A stretch of 64,000 nucleotides of DNA from Pseudomonas sp. SORT22 (GTDB lineage: Bacteria > Pseudomonadota > Gammaproteobacteria > Pseudomonadales > Pseudomonadaceae): positions 1,798,501 through 1,862,500 of the forward strand of contig NZ_CP071007.1 of assembly GCF_018417635.1 (NCBI RefSeq), in the 5' to 3' direction. How positions within the stretch are numbered: the stretch's first letter is position 1; each line of letters opens with the position of its first letter. Both the position numbers and the translations under genes were made by a program. The notes beneath the pieces are model-generated. The model was not told the origin of the DNA. It was given only the letters and a program-made list of their open reading frames with translations, and made no database searches. Below are positions 19,515-28,126 of this stretch, in pieces.

Positions 19515-21065
19515 TTAGTGCGCTTCCCCAGCCTTCAACCCCTGCGGCAATTTGCGCGTCATCACCACCGCCAGCATGCTGATCGCCAAGCCGATGCCGA
19601 CAAAGTGGAAGGCATCGTTATAGGCCATGATCATCGCCTGCTGGTGGGTGATTTCACTCAGCTTGCCCAGCGCCGCCGCATCGCTACCCAGTCGCTCTGC
19701 CAGTTGCGCCAGACGCTCCGCGACTTGCGGGTTGCTCGGCACGATCGACTCGCGCAGGTAATCGAAATACACCTTGGTACGTGCATCCAGCAAGGTCGCC
19801 AGCAAGGCGATGCCGATGGCGCCACCCAGGTTGCGCAAGATGTTGAACAGGCTCGAGGCCGAGCCGGCGTCCTGCGGCTGGATGTACGCGGTGGCAATCA
19901 GCGAGATGGTCACCATGATCATTGGTTGGCCGAGGGCGCGGATGATCTGGATATGGTTGAACTGCTCGCCGGCAAAGTCCGGGTTGAGCACCCCGGAGCC
20001 GAAACTGGCCAGGCCGAACAGGCCGAAACCCAGGGTGCAGAGGATCTTCGGTGAAATCACCTTCATCAGCTGCGGCACCAGCGGAATCAGGAACAGCTGC
20101 GGAATGCCCATCCACATGATCACTTCACCGATCTGCAGGGCGTTGTAGTTCTGGATCTGCGCCAGGTACAGCGGCAGCAGGTAGATCGAACCGTACAAAC
20201 CCACGCCCATGCCCAGGCTGGCAATGCTCGACAGGCCGAAGTTGCGGTTGCCAAGGATGCGCAGGTTGATCAGCGGGTTGGGTTTGGAAAACTGCAGGAT
20301 CACGAAGGTGATCAGGCTGAGCAGGGCGATGCTGCCCAGGGTGACGATCAGGCTCGATTCCAGCCAGTCCTTGCGGTGGCCTTCCTCGAGAAATACCTGC
20401 AGGCAGCCAAGGCCGACGCCGAGCGTGACGATACCGGCATAGTCAGTGCTTTTCAGCAGTTCCCAATGGGCTTCTTTCTTCTCCAGGCCGTACAGCAAGC
20501 CGCCGATCATGATCAGCCCCGGCGGGATGTTGATGTAGAAGATGTACTCCCAGCCCCAGTTCTCGGTCAGCCAGCCACCCAGGGTCGGGCCGATCGAGGG
20601 GGCGAAGGTGGCGGTCATGGCGAACATGGCCATGCCCTTGGCCCGGTGGTGCTCGGGCAGCTTGATCAGGGTCAGGGTGAAGGCCAGGGGGATCAGCGCG
20701 CCGCCGGTAAAGCCCTGCATGGCGCGGAAGACGATCATGCTCTCCAGGTTCCAGGCCATGGAGCAGAGCAGCGATGAGGCCAGAAAGCCCAGCGACACCC
20801 ACACCGCCAGGCGCCGCGCCGACAGCAGCTGCACCAGCCAGGCGGTGAGCGGGATCATGATGATCTCGGCCACCAGGTAGGAGGTGGAAATCCACGAGCC
20901 TTCCTCCAGGGTTGCCGACAGCGCGCCCTGAATGTCCTTGAGCGAGGAGTTGGTGATCTGGATGTCCAGCACCGCCATGAAGGCGCCGAGCATCACGCTC
21001 ATTACCGCGATCCAGTCGCGCCGGCTGGGTTCGCCGGCGGGACGGATCAACTGGTCACCGGCCAT
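19515..21065 (-). CDS. emrB: DHA2-family MFS multidrug efflux transporter, EmrB type
   Basis: A 516-residue inner-membrane transporter with about 14 hydrophobic segments. It has the DHA2 signatures LDIQITNSSLKDIQGAL in helix 1, SYLVAEIIMIPL, FRAMQGFTGGALIPLAF and GPTLGGWL (motif C). EmrB-type proteins expel hydrophobic drugs through a tripartite pump with EmrA and an outer-membrane channel. The ATG at 21065 overlaps the end of emrA by 11 bases; a TTG start 24 bases upstream is less likely. No outer-membrane factor is encoded here, so a TolC-like partner must be elsewhere. Confidence 0.9.
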   Translation of the reverse strand: MAGDQLIRPAGEPSRRDWIAVMSVMLGAFMAVLDIQITNSSLKDIQGALSATLEEGSWISTSYLVAEIIMIPLTAWLVQLLSARRLAVWVSLGFLASSLLCSMAWNLESMIVFRAMQGFTGGALIPLAFTLTLIKLPEHHRAKGMAMFAMTATFAPSIGPTLGGWLTENWGWEYIFYINIPPGLIMIGGLLYGLEKKEAHWELLKSTDYAGIVTLGVGLGCLQVFLEEGHRKDWLESSLIVTLGSIALLSLITFVILQFSKPNPLINLRILGNRNFGLSSIASLGMGVGLYGSIYLLPLYLAQIQNYNALQIGEVIMWMGIPQLFLIPLVPQLMKVISPKILCTLGFGLFGLASFGSGVLNPDFAGEQFNHIQIIRALGQPMIMVTISLIATAYIQPQDAGSASSLFNILRNLGGAIGIALLATLLDARTKVYFDYLRESIVPSNPQVAERLAQLAERLGSDAAALGKLSEITHQQAMIMAYNDAFHFVGIGLAISMLAVVMTRKLPQGLKAGEAH

Positions 21066-22104
21066 GGTCGGCGTTGTCGCGGATATCAACGGTGGCGGTT
21101 ACCGACATGCCCGGGCGGATCTTGCCGTGCAGCGGGTTGTTGGCGGCGAAGGTCAGTTTTACCGGAATGCGCTGCACCACCTTGGTGAAGTTGCCGGTGG
21201 CGTTGTCGGGCGGCAGCAGGCTGAACTGCGCGCCGGAGGCGGCGAACAGGCTGTCGACCCGCGCTTCGATCGGGGTGTCCGGGTAGCTGTCGAACAGCAG
21301 TTCAGCCTTTTGCCCGGGCTGCATGTGGCCGATCTGGGTTTCTTTGAAGTTGGCCTGAATCCAGATGTCTTCATCGGGGACGATCGACAGCAGGTAGGCG
21401 CCGGCCTGGACCACCTGGCCATTGCGCGCGGCGCGCTGGCCGATGATGCCGCTGATCGGGGCGTGGATTTCGCTGCGGGTCAGGTTCAGCTCGGCCTGGG
21501 CCAGGTCGGCGCGGGCGTTGACGATCTGCGCATCGAGGCGCTTGATCTCGGCGGCCAGGGCGTTGACCTGCTGGCGCTGGCCTTGCAGGTCGGCCTGGGC
21601 CTTGCTCACCTGGGAGCGGGCGACGTGGTTTTCGGCTGACAGTGTGGTGACCCGTTCTTCCGAGACAAAGCCCGGTTTGCGCAGGGCCTCGGCGCGGTTC
21701 AGGTCCAGTTGCGCACGGCCGAGGGTGGCCTGGTTAGCGGCAACCTGCGCTTTTCCTGCGGCAATCAGGCTGGCTTGCTGGGTGAGCCGGCTTTCGGCCT
21801 GCAGGCGTTCGGCTTCGCGGGTATCAAGGGCGGCGCGGGCGCGTTCAACGGCCAGGCGAAAATCTTCGGGCTCAAGGCGCACCAGCAGGTCGCCCTTGGC
21901 CACGTGCTGGTTGTCCTGTACCAGCACTTGATCGATGCGCGCGCTCAGCTGGCTGGAAACCCGGGTTATTTCGCCCTGCACGTAGGCGTTGTCGGTGCTT
22001 TCATAGAAGCGTCCCTTGAAGTACCAGTGGGCCAGGAAGGCGAGGGCAATCAGCAGTACAAGGGCAAGAAAAATCAGCAGGCGACGCTTGAGTTGGGCAG
22101 GCAT
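21055..22104 (-). CDS. emrA: HlyD/EmrA-type periplasmic adaptor
   Basis: A 349-residue membrane fusion protein: short cytoplasmic tail, one membrane helix (about residues 9-27), a lipoyl half-motif near [14 protein letters not shown], a long coiled-coil hairpin rich in Ala/Gln/Glu/Arg, the second lipoyl half ([13 protein letters not shown]) and a beta-barrel. It bridges EmrB to an outer-membrane channel. It is the first gene of the pair and overlaps emrB. An inverted repeat spans its promoter, so a TetR- or MarR-type regulator encoded elsewhere is likely. Confidence 0.9.
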   Translation of the reverse strand: MPAQLKRRLLIFLALVLLIALAFLAHWYFKGRFYESTDNAYVQGEITRVSSQLSARIDQVLVQDNQHVAKGDLLVRLEPEDFRLAVERARAALDTREAERLQAESRLTQQASLIAAGKAQVAANQATLGRAQLDLNRAEALRKPGFVSEERVTTLSAENHVARSQVSKAQADLQGQRQQVNALAAEIKRLDAQIVNARADLAQAELNLTRSEIHAPISGIIGQRAARNGQVVQAGAYLLSIVPDEDIWIQANFKETQIGHMQPGQKAELLFDSYPDTPIEARVDSLFAASGAQFSLLPPDNATGNFTKVVQRIPVKLTFAANNPLHGKIRPGMSVTATVDIRDNADHGR

Positions 22105-22124
22105 GGGTACGATCGTTGTAAAAA

Positions 22125-22163
22125 TGTAAGCAAATTTAACAGCGTTTGCAGCCGTGCTTACAA
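22125..22163 (-). promoter_or_regulatory. emrAB promoter with a candidate operator
   Basis: On the minus strand TTGTAA (22163-22158), 18 bases and TTAAAT (22139-22134) resemble a promoter. The arms TGTAAGCA (22125-22132) and TGCTTACA (22155-22162) form an inverted repeat around it: one covers the -35, the other follows the -10. Confidence 0.5.
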
Positions 22164-22248
22164 GTGCCGATCGCGCCCATTGCTGGAGCCCGGTGCCCGC
22201 TCCCTGTTAACATCCAGCCTTTGTTTCATCTCTAGTTCGAGACTGTCC

Positions 22249-23730
22249 ATGACCACCGTTCGCACGCGTATCGCGCCTTCGCCTACTGGCGATCCCCACG
22301 TCGGCACCGCTTACATCGCCTTGTTCAACTACTGCTTTGCCAAGCAGCACGGCGGCGAGTTCATCCTGCGTATCGAAGATACCGACCAGCTGCGCTCGAC
22401 CCGCGAGTCGGAACAGCAAATCTTCGACGCCCTGCGCTGGCTCGGCATCGAGTGGAGCGAAGGTCCGGACGTCGGCGGCCCGCATGGCCCTTACCGGCAG
22501 AGCGAGCGGGGCGATATCTACAAGCAGTACGCCCAGCAACTGGTCGACCTTGGCCACGCCTTCCCGTGCTTCTGCACCGCCGAAGAGCTCGACCAGATGC
22601 GTGCCGAGCAGATGGCCCGCGGCGAAACCCCGCGCTACGACGGTCGCGCCTTGCTGCTGTCGGCTGAAGAAGTGCAGCGCCGCCTGGCCGCTGGCGAGCC
22701 GCACGTGATCCGCATGAAGGTGCCGAGCGAAGGCGTCTGCGTGGTCCCGGACATGCTCCGTGGCGACGTCGAAATCCCGTGGGACCGCATGGACATGCAG
22801 GTGCTGATGAAGACCGACGGCCTGCCGACCTACTTCCTGGCCAACGTCGTCGATGACCACCTGATGGGCATCACTCACGTGCTGCGCGGTGAAGAATGGC
22901 TGCCGTCGGCGCCCAAGCTGATCAAGCTGTACGAGTACTTCGGCTGGGAACAACCGACCCTGTGCTACATGCCGCTGCTGCGTAACCCGGACAAGAGCAA
23001 GCTGTCCAAGCGCAAGAACCCGACCTCGGTGACCTTCTACGAGCGCATGGGCTTCATGCCCGAAGCCATGCTCAACTACCTGGGCCGCATGGGCTGGTCG
23101 ATGCCGGACGAGCGCGAGAAATTCTCCCTGGCCGAGATGGTCGAGCACTTCGACCTGTCGCGGGTGTCCCTCGGCGGGCCGATCTTCGACATCGAGAAGC
23201 TGTCGTGGCTCAACGGCCAGTGGCTGCGCGAGCTGCCGGTAGAGGAATTCGCTGCGCGCCTGCAGAAATGGGCGTTCAACAGCGACTACATGATGCAGAT
23301 CGCGCCGCACGTGCAGGGCAGGGTAGAGACCTTCAGCCAGGTCGTGCCGCTGGGCGGCTTCTTCTTTGAAGGTGCGCTCAAGCTCGACGCCAAGCTGTTC
23401 GAAAGCAAAAAGCTCTCGGCCGACCAGGTACGCCAGGTGATCCAGCTGATCCTGTGGAAGCTCGAAAGCCTGCGCCAGTGGGAAAAAGAGCGGATCACCG
23501 CTTGCATCCAGGCGGTGGTCGAAGCCCTGGAGCTGAAGCTGCGTGATGCCATGCCGCTGATGTTTGCCGCCATCACCGGCCAGGCCAGCTCGGTTTCGGT
23601 GCTCGATGCCATGGAAATCCTCGGCCCGGACCTGACCCGCTACCGCCTGCGCCAGGCTCTGGACCTGCTCGGTGGTGTGTCGAAGAAAGAAAACAAAGAG
23701 TGGGAAAAGCTCCTGGGCACCATCGCCTGA
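22249..23730 (+). CDS. gltX: Glutamyl-tRNA synthetase
   Basis: A class I synthetase charging tRNA-Glu. The 493-residue protein has the HIGH-type motif [12 protein letters not shown] near the N-terminus, [10 protein letters not shown] (KMSKS loop) and the alpha-helical anticodon-binding C-terminus. The open frame extends far upstream of the ATG at 22249, but that part overlaps the antisense emrA gene and has no coding character. The position just before two tRNA-Glu genes (24166, 24415) is suggestive but they have their own promoter. Confidence 0.97.
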   Translation: MTTVRTRIAPSPTGDPHVGTAYIALFNYCFAKQHGGEFILRIEDTDQLRSTRESEQQIFDALRWLGIEWSEGPDVGGPHGPYRQSERGDIYKQYAQQLVDLGHAFPCFCTAEELDQMRAEQMARGETPRYDGRALLLSAEEVQRRLAAGEPHVIRMKVPSEGVCVVPDMLRGDVEIPWDRMDMQVLMKTDGLPTYFLANVVDDHLMGITHVLRGEEWLPSAPKLIKLYEYFGWEQPTLCYMPLLRNPDKSKLSKRKNPTSVTFYERMGFMPEAMLNYLGRMGWSMPDEREKFSLAEMVEHFDLSRVSLGGPIFDIEKLSWLNGQWLRELPVEEFAARLQKWAFNSDYMMQIAPHVQGRVETFSQVVPLGGFFFEGALKLDAKLFESKKLSADQVRQVIQLILWKLESLRQWEKERITACIQAVVEALELKLRDAMPLMFAAITGQASSVSVLDAMEILGPDLTRYRLRQALDLLGGVSKKENKEWEKLLGTIA

Positions 23731-23749
23731 TTGCCTGACCTTGGTAAAA

Positions 23750-23806
23750 CTTCGCGGGGCAAGCCCGCTCCTACCTGTTCAGTAGGCGCGGGCTTGCCCC
23801 GCGAAG
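23750..23806. repeat. REP palindrome pair, probable gltX terminator
   Basis: CTTCGCGGGGCAAGCCCGC (23750-23768) and its exact reverse complement (23788-23806) flank a smaller CCTAC/GTAGG stem, giving one long hairpin. The sequence is a Pseudomonas REP core in back-to-back orientation. Confidence 0.9.
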
Positions 23807-23904
23807 AAGCCCGCAAACCCCTGTAAAACCGGGGTGTTTCATCCGCTCGGGCGGTAAGTGTTTGTTATCTCGGAAATTTTTTTTGAATTTTGTTGAAAAT
23901 ATAT

Positions 23905-23933
23905 TTGACAGGTTCGCCATCCGATCTTAATAT
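23905..23933 (+). promoter_or_regulatory. Promoter of the Ala-Glu tRNA operon
   Basis: TTGACA, a 17-base spacer and TAATAT, followed by a GC-rich discriminator GCGCCCC. This arrangement is typical of stable-RNA promoters under stringent control. The leader to the first tRNA is about 70 bases. Confidence 0.85.
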
Positions 23934-24010
23934 GCGCCCCGTCCACAGCGATGAACGAAAACGAAACGCGAAGCACCCAGCCAAGCGATTCAAGTTCAAA
24001 GCGACATTGT

Positions 24011-24086
24011 GGGGCTATAGCTCAGCTGGGAGAGCGCCTGCATGGCATGCAGGAGGTCAGCGGTTCGATCCCGCTTAGCTCCACCA
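24011..24086 (+). tRNA. tRNA-Ala (anticodon GGC), copy 1
   Basis: A 76-base cloverleaf starting GGGGCTATAGCTCAG, anticodon loop ATGGCAT, encoded CCA. It matches E. coli tRNA-Ala(GGC) nearly throughout. Confidence 0.98.
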
Positions 24087-24165
24087 AATTCCGATTCGCA
24101 GTCAGCTAGACTGACTGCGGAATCAACCGGGTTCCAGCGACCGGGTTGGTAAGGTAAGAAGGTTC

Positions 24166-24241
24166 GTCCCCTTCGTCTAGTGGCCTAGGACACCGCCCTT
24201 TCACGGCGGTAACAGGGGTTCGAGTCCCCTAGGGGACGCCA
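24166..24241 (+). tRNA. tRNA-Glu (anticodon TTC), copy 1
   Basis: A 76-base cloverleaf starting GTCCCCTTCGTCTAG, anticodon loop CTTTCAC, T-loop GGTTCGAGTCC, encoded CCA. Confidence 0.98.
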
Positions 24242-24294
24242 GTTTTACACAAGCGACATCGAAAGAAGTCGCTGGGCCGCGAGGCTAGAAATCT

Positions 24295-24370
24295 GGGGCT
24301 ATAGCTCAGCTGGGAGAGCGCCTGCATGGCATGCAGGAGGTCAGCGGTTCGATCCCGCTTAGCTCCACCA
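24295..24370 (+). tRNA. tRNA-Ala (anticodon GGC), copy 2
   Basis: Identical to the copy at 24011. The spacers between copies differ, so the duplication is old or only the tRNA bodies are kept identical by conversion. Confidence 0.98.
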
Positions 24371-24414
24371 ATTTTGCCAGGATTCGTGAAAACGGATCTG
24401 CACGAAGGTTACAA

Positions 24415-24490
24415 GTCCCCTTCGTCTAGTGGCCTAGGACACCGCCCTTTCACGGCGGTAACAGGGGTTCGAGTCCCCTAGGGGACGCCA
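24415..24490 (+). tRNA. tRNA-Glu (anticodon TTC), copy 2
   Basis: Identical to the copy at 24166. It is the last tRNA before the operon terminator. Confidence 0.98.
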
Positions 24491-24513
24491 TTTTACCCAC
24501 TTTGTGGGATTTC

Positions 24514-24550
24514 AAGGCTCATTCGATTATTGAATGAGCCTTTTGTTTTT
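24514..24550 (+). terminator. Terminator of the tRNA operon
   Basis: AAGGCTCATTC and GAATGAGCCTT form an 11-base-pair stem followed by TTTGTTTTTG. Confidence 0.88.
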
Positions 24551-24613
24551 GTCTTGAAAAAACTTCTCCTCACGCCTTTCTTGCCTGACGCGACCAGCGG
24601 CAGCAATTTCTGC

Positions 24614-24643
24614 TTGCTAAAAAATATGATGAGAATAATATTC
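24614..24643 (+). promoter_or_regulatory. Promoter and imperfect palindrome before the TetR gene
   Basis: TTGCTA (24614-24619), 16 bases and TAATAT (24636-24641) form a candidate promoter. AGAATAATATTCT (24631-24643) is a near-palindrome over the -10, a plausible autoregulatory operator. Confidence 0.5.
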
Positions 24644-24668
24644 TAACCATAATATTTTGGAGGCGAGC

Positions 24669-25208
24669 ATGAACGACAAAAAGGCCAAGACCCGCGAACG
24701 GATTCTCGATGCTGCCTGCAGTGCGCTGATCCAGCATGGCCCCGCCGAGCCCAGCGTCAATCAGGTGATGGGCGCCGCCGGCCTGACCGTCGGTGGCTTC
24801 TACGCCCATTTCGACAGCAAGGACGCGTTGATGCTCGAAGCCTTTCGCCAGTTGCTGGGCGAGCGTCGGGCGCTGCTCGCCGAAGTAGACCCGAACATGA
24901 GCGGCGAGGAGCGCCGGGCTCTGGTTGCCGCCTTCTACCTCTCGCGCAAGCACCGCGACGCCACCGAGCGTGCCTGCCCGCTGCCCACCTCGCTGGGCGA
25001 AATGGCGCGCCTTCCGGAAGCCTTCCGCGAAGTGCTGGCCGAACACATTGAACTGATGATGGCCAACCTCGCCGACAGCCCGGAAGAGGCCGACAAGGTG
25101 CTCGCCGACATGGCCCTGATGATCGGTGGCCTGGCCCTGGCCCGGGCCCTGGGCACTGACGAGCTGTCTGACCGCATCCTGCGCGCCGCCAAGTCGGCGG
25201 TTGTCTGA
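24669..25208 (+). CDS. TetR/AcrR family regulator
   Basis: A 179-residue protein with the TetR helix-turn-helix in residues 10-55 (VNQVMGAAGLTVGGFYAHFDSK). The GFYAHF form of the recognition helix is shared with AcuR/NemR-like regulators that sense reactive or small organic molecules. The ATG at 24669 is placed by GGAGG (24659-24663). It precedes an alpha/beta hydrolase and a thioesterase gene on the same strand, its likely targets. Ligand unknown. Confidence 0.88.
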   Translation: MNDKKAKTRERILDAACSALIQHGPAEPSVNQVMGAAGLTVGGFYAHFDSKDALMLEAFRQLLGERRALLAEVDPNMSGEERRALVAAFYLSRKHRDATERACPLPTSLGEMARLPEAFREVLAEHIELMMANLADSPEEADKVLADMALMIGGLALARALGTDELSDRILRAAKSAVV

Positions 25209-25236
25209 ACTACGCGATATCCACCGGAGTGAAGCG

Positions 25237-26070
25237 ATGAATACCTTGAGCTGGATTCGTAGTGTTAACGGCACCCTCGGGCATCTGGCGCCGGAACATA
25301 TCGCACGCAAGATGCGCCGTGCCTTCATGACCCCGCGCAACCGGCCGCCGCGAGACTGGGAGCTGCCGCTGCTGGCCCGCGCCGAGCGCATCACCTTGCG
25401 TTTCGGCCTCTCGGCACTGCGCTGGGGCCAGGGCCCGACCGTGCTGCTGATGCACGGCTGGGAAGGGCGCCCGACCCAGTTCGCCCACCTGATCGACAGC
25501 CTGGTCGACGCCGGTTACACCGCCGTGGCCCTGGAAGGCCCGGCCCATGGCCGCTCGCCGGGCAACGAAGCTAACGTGGTGCTGTTCGCCCGTGCCTTGC
25601 TGGAAGCCGCCGCCGAACTGCCGCCGCTCAAGGCCGTGGTTGGCCATTCCATGGGCGGCGCCAGCATGCTCCTGGCGTTGCAGTGGGGGCTGCGCGCCGA
25701 AGTGGCGGTGAGCATCGCCGCGCCGGCGCAGTTGCTTGGCGTGATCCGCGGTTTCGCTCGTCACCTGGGCATGCCGGCGCGGGCGCGGGCGGCGTTCATT
25801 CGCCAGATTGAGCGCGATGTCGGCGTGCAGATTTCTCGCCTGGATGTCAGCGGCTACCAACTGGAGCTGCCCGGCTTGATCGTGCATGCCGAGGACGACC
25901 AGTTGGTACCGGTAGACGAGTCCGACGCCATCCACCGCGCCTGGTTCGACAGCCGCCTGCTGCGCCTGCCCGACGGTGGTCACCTGCGGGTGCTGGCTGA
26001 CCCACAAGTGCGCGAAGGGGTGCTGGCGCTGCTGCAGCGCAGCAGTTCACCGGCCCGGCAATCGGCCTGA
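25237..26070 (+). CDS. Alpha/beta hydrolase
   Basis: A 277-residue serine hydrolase. Visible features are the oxyanion region LLMHGWEGRPTQF, the nucleophile elbow GHSMGG (Ser138), the acid in HAEDDQLVP and the histidine in LPDGGHLRVL. No signal peptide, so it acts in the cytoplasm. The start at 25237 is set by GGAG (25225-25228). It follows the TetR gene by 28 bases and precedes the thioesterase by 44, forming a likely three-gene unit for an ester or acyl compound. Substrate unknown. Confidence 0.88.
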   Translation: MNTLSWIRSVNGTLGHLAPEHIARKMRRAFMTPRNRPPRDWELPLLARAERITLRFGLSALRWGQGPTVLLMHGWEGRPTQFAHLIDSLVDAGYTAVALEGPAHGRSPGNEANVVLFARALLEAAAELPPLKAVVGHSMGGASMLLALQWGLRAEVAVSIAAPAQLLGVIRGFARHLGMPARARAAFIRQIERDVGVQISRLDVSGYQLELPGLIVHAEDDQLVPVDESDAIHRAWFDSRLLRLPDGGHLRVLADPQVREGVLALLQRSSSPARQSA

Positions 26071-26114
26071 GCATCCGGTACACTCTGCCCGTTAACCACG
26101 GATCTGGAGCGGGC

Positions 26115-26555
26115 ATGAGTTGGGACCTGGCAACACCGTTCATCATCGACCTGCGGGTCGCTGCCGACGACATCGACGGCCTCGGCCACGCCAACAACGC
26201 GGTCTACGTCACCTGGCTCGAGCGCTGCGCCTGGCGCCACTCCCAGCGCCTGGGGCTGGACCTGGCCGAATACCGGCGCCTGGACCGGGCCATGGCGGTG
26301 GTCCGCCACGAAATCGACTACCTGGCCGCTGCCTACGAGGACGACGAGCTGCAACTGGCAACCTGGATCGTCGACTGGGACCAGCGGCTGAAAATGACCC
26401 GGCGCTTCCAGCTGGTCCGCCCCAGCGACGGCACCACCTTGCTGCGTGCGCAAACCACCTTCGTCTGCATCGAGTTATCCACAGGGCGACCCAAGCGCAT
26501 GCCGGCCGAGTTTATCGACGGCTATGGCCCGGCGCTGATGGCCGGAGCGCTGTAA
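26115..26555 (+). CDS. Hot-dog fold acyl-CoA thioesterase
   Basis: A 146-residue 4-hydroxybenzoyl-CoA-thioesterase-type protein. It has the hot-dog core motif [18 protein letters not shown] with the conserved Asp/His/Asn residues, and the later [16 protein letters not shown] strand. Such enzymes cleave acyl-CoA thioesters and work as oligomers. It overlaps no neighbour and ends 49 bases before dusC. Together with the preceding hydrolase it suggests an acyl-processing unit under the TetR regulator; the acyl chain preferred is not evident. Confidence 0.87.
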   Translation: MSWDLATPFIIDLRVAADDIDGLGHANNAVYVTWLERCAWRHSQRLGLDLAEYRRLDRAMAVVRHEIDYLAAAYEDDELQLATWIVDWDQRLKMTRRFQLVRPSDGTTLLRAQTTFVCIELSTGRPKRMPAEFIDGYGPALMAGAL

Positions 26556-26604
26556 GCCGCGGATTTTGCTAGACTGCCGGCCTTTTCCAGCCGAGATGCA
26601 ACCC

Positions 26605-27564
26605 ATGCAAATTGCCCTGGCCCCGATGGAGGGGCTGGTCGACGACATTCTTCGCGACGTACTGACCCAGGTGGGCGGCATCGACTGGTGTGTCACCGAG
26701 TTCATTCGGGTCTGCGACCGCCTGCTGCCGGCGGCGACCTTCGAAAAGCTCGCGCCGGAGCTGAGCCAGGGCGCCTGCACTGCAGCCGGGGTGCCGTTGC
26801 GGGTGCAATTGCTCGGTTCCGACCCGGTGTGCCTGGCCGAGAACGCAGTGCTGGCCTGTGAGCTGGGCGCGCCGGTGATCGACCTCAATTTTGGCTGCCC
26901 GGCCAAGACCGTCAACAAGTCGCGGGGCGGGGCGGTGCTGCTCAAGGAGCCGGAACTGCTGCACGCGATCTTGCGTGAAGTGCGTCGCGCGGTGCCTGCG
27001 CATATCCCGGTCACGGCCAAGATGCGCCTGGGTTTCGACAGCCCCGACGGCGCCCTGGACTGTGCCCGGGCCCTGGCCGAAGGCGGCGCCGAGCAGTTGG
27101 TGGTGCACGCGCGGACCAAAGTTGACGGCTACAAGCCGCCGGCCCATTGGGAGTGGGTGGCGCGGGTGCAAGAGGTGGTCAAGGTGCCGGTGTATGCCAA
27201 CGGCGAGGTCTGGACCCTGGAAGACTGGCGGCGCTGCCGCGAAGTCAGTGGCGTTGAAGACATCATGCTGGGGCGTGGCCTGGTTTCGCGCCCGGACCTG
27301 GCCCGGCAGATTGCCGCCGAACGCGATGGCGTCGAGTTCGTGCCCATGGACTGGCAGAGCTTGCTGCCGCTGATCCAGGACTTCTGGGGCCAGGCCCGCG
27401 CGCAGATGACCCCGCGCCAGGCGCCGGGGCGTCTCAAGCAATGGGTGGCGATGCTGACCCGCACCTACCCCGAAGCGGTGGCGCTGTTCACCGAATTGCG
27501 TCGGGAAACCGACTGCGATCGGGTCGGGCAGTTGATTGGTGTACCGGTCAGCGAGGCGGCCTGA
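26605..27564 (+). CDS. dusC: tRNA-dihydrouridine(16) synthase DusC
   Basis: An FMN enzyme reducing U16 in tRNA with NADPH. The 319-residue protein begins [14 protein letters not shown] and has [17 protein letters not shown] with the catalytic cysteine, AKMRLGF, HART and the FMN phosphate-binding [10 protein letters not shown]. The DusC subfamily is supported by the [10 protein letters not shown] start and length. The chosen ATG at 26605 matches DusC N-termini; an in-frame ATG nine bases earlier is possible. Confidence 0.92.
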   Translation: MQIALAPMEGLVDDILRDVLTQVGGIDWCVTEFIRVCDRLLPAATFEKLAPELSQGACTAAGVPLRVQLLGSDPVCLAENAVLACELGAPVIDLNFGCPAKTVNKSRGGAVLLKEPELLHAILREVRRAVPAHIPVTAKMRLGFDSPDGALDCARALAEGGAEQLVVHARTKVDGYKPPAHWEWVARVQEVVKVPVYANGEVWTLEDWRRCREVSGVEDIMLGRGLVSRPDLARQIAAERDGVEFVPMDWQSLLPLIQDFWGQARAQMTPRQAPGRLKQWVAMLTRTYPEAVALFTELRRETDCDRVGQLIGVPVSEAA

Positions 27565-27583
27565 AAAAATTTTTGCAGGGTTG

Positions 27584-27611
27584 CTTGAAAAGCAGGCGAG
27601 GGTCCTTATCT
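27584..27611 (+). promoter_or_regulatory. RpoH (sigma-32) promoter of ibpA
   Basis: CTTGAAA (27584-27590), 13 bases and CCTTATCT (27604-27611) fit the heat-shock consensus CTTGAAA-N13/14-CCCCATNT at most positions. The leader would be about 60 bases. Confidence 0.8.
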
Positions 27612-27616
27612 AGGGA

Positions 27617-27682
27617 GTACGCGATGCCGAAGTCGGGTCGCGTTACTACACAACCTCGCTGATTTTCAGGAGATGCATCATG
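27617..27682 (+). promoter_or_regulatory. ROSE-like RNA thermometer in the ibpA leader
   Basis: The leader has a first stem (GTACGCGA... with TCGCGTTAC, 27617-27648) and a start-proximal hairpin in which the ROSE anti-Shine-Dalgarno pentamer UYGCU (TCGCT, 27656-27660) faces AGGA (27668-27671) across a short U-rich loop. A G58-G70 mismatch falls where ROSE elements keep a weak G-G pair. ROSE thermometers are established for ibpA of other Pseudomonas. Melting at high temperature would free the ribosome site. Confidence 0.8.
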
Positions 27683-28126
27683 ACTACTGCTTTTTCTCTG
27701 GCTCCACTGTTCCGCCATTCCGTGGGTTTCGACCGTTTCAATGACCTGTTCGAATCTGCGGCGCGTAATGAGGCGGGTAGCAGCTACCCTCCCTACAACG
27801 TTGAAAAACATGGCGATGACCATTATCGAATCGTCGTTGCTGCGGCCGGTTTCCAGGAGCAGGATCTGGACCTGCAGGTGGAGAAAGGCGTTTTGACCGT
27901 GACTGGCGGCAAGCGTGACAGCAACGCTGATAGCGTTACCTATCTGCATCAGGGCATCGCCCAACGGGCGTTCAAGTTGTCGTTCCGGTTGGCTGACCAT
28001 ATCGAGGTCAAGGCGGCTGGTCTGGCGAACGGGCTGCTGAGCATTGATTTGCTGAGGATTGTGCCGGAAGAGGCCAAGGCCAAGCGGATTCCTATCAATG
28101 GTGAGAGCAAGCCTGCTCTGAATTGA
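27680..28126 (+). CDS. ibpA: Small heat-shock protein IbpA (Hsp20)
   Basis: A holdase chaperone that binds unfolding proteins in large oligomers. The 148-residue protein has the N-terminal FDRFNDLF segment, an alpha-crystallin domain (about residues 35-125: YPPYNVEKHGDDHYRIV, AAGF, LTVTGGK) and the C-terminal I-x-I-type tail KRIPI (IPI) that docks into neighbouring subunits. Double heat control is predicted: RpoH transcription and a ROSE leader. Its last codons and terminator are part of a sequence repeated about 400 bases downstream. Confidence 0.95.
   Translation: MTTAFSLAPLFRHSVGFDRFNDLFESAARNEAGSSYPPYNVEKHGDDHYRIVVAAAGFQEQDLDLQVEKGVLTVTGGKRDSNADSVTYLHQGIAQRAFKLSFRLADHIEVKAAGLANGLLSIDLLRIVPEEAKAKRIPINGESKPALN

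Noticed and set aside
23890..24078. Plus-strand short frame spanning the first tRNA-Ala
   Set aside because: Overlaps a certain tRNA and its promoter; no coding evidence.
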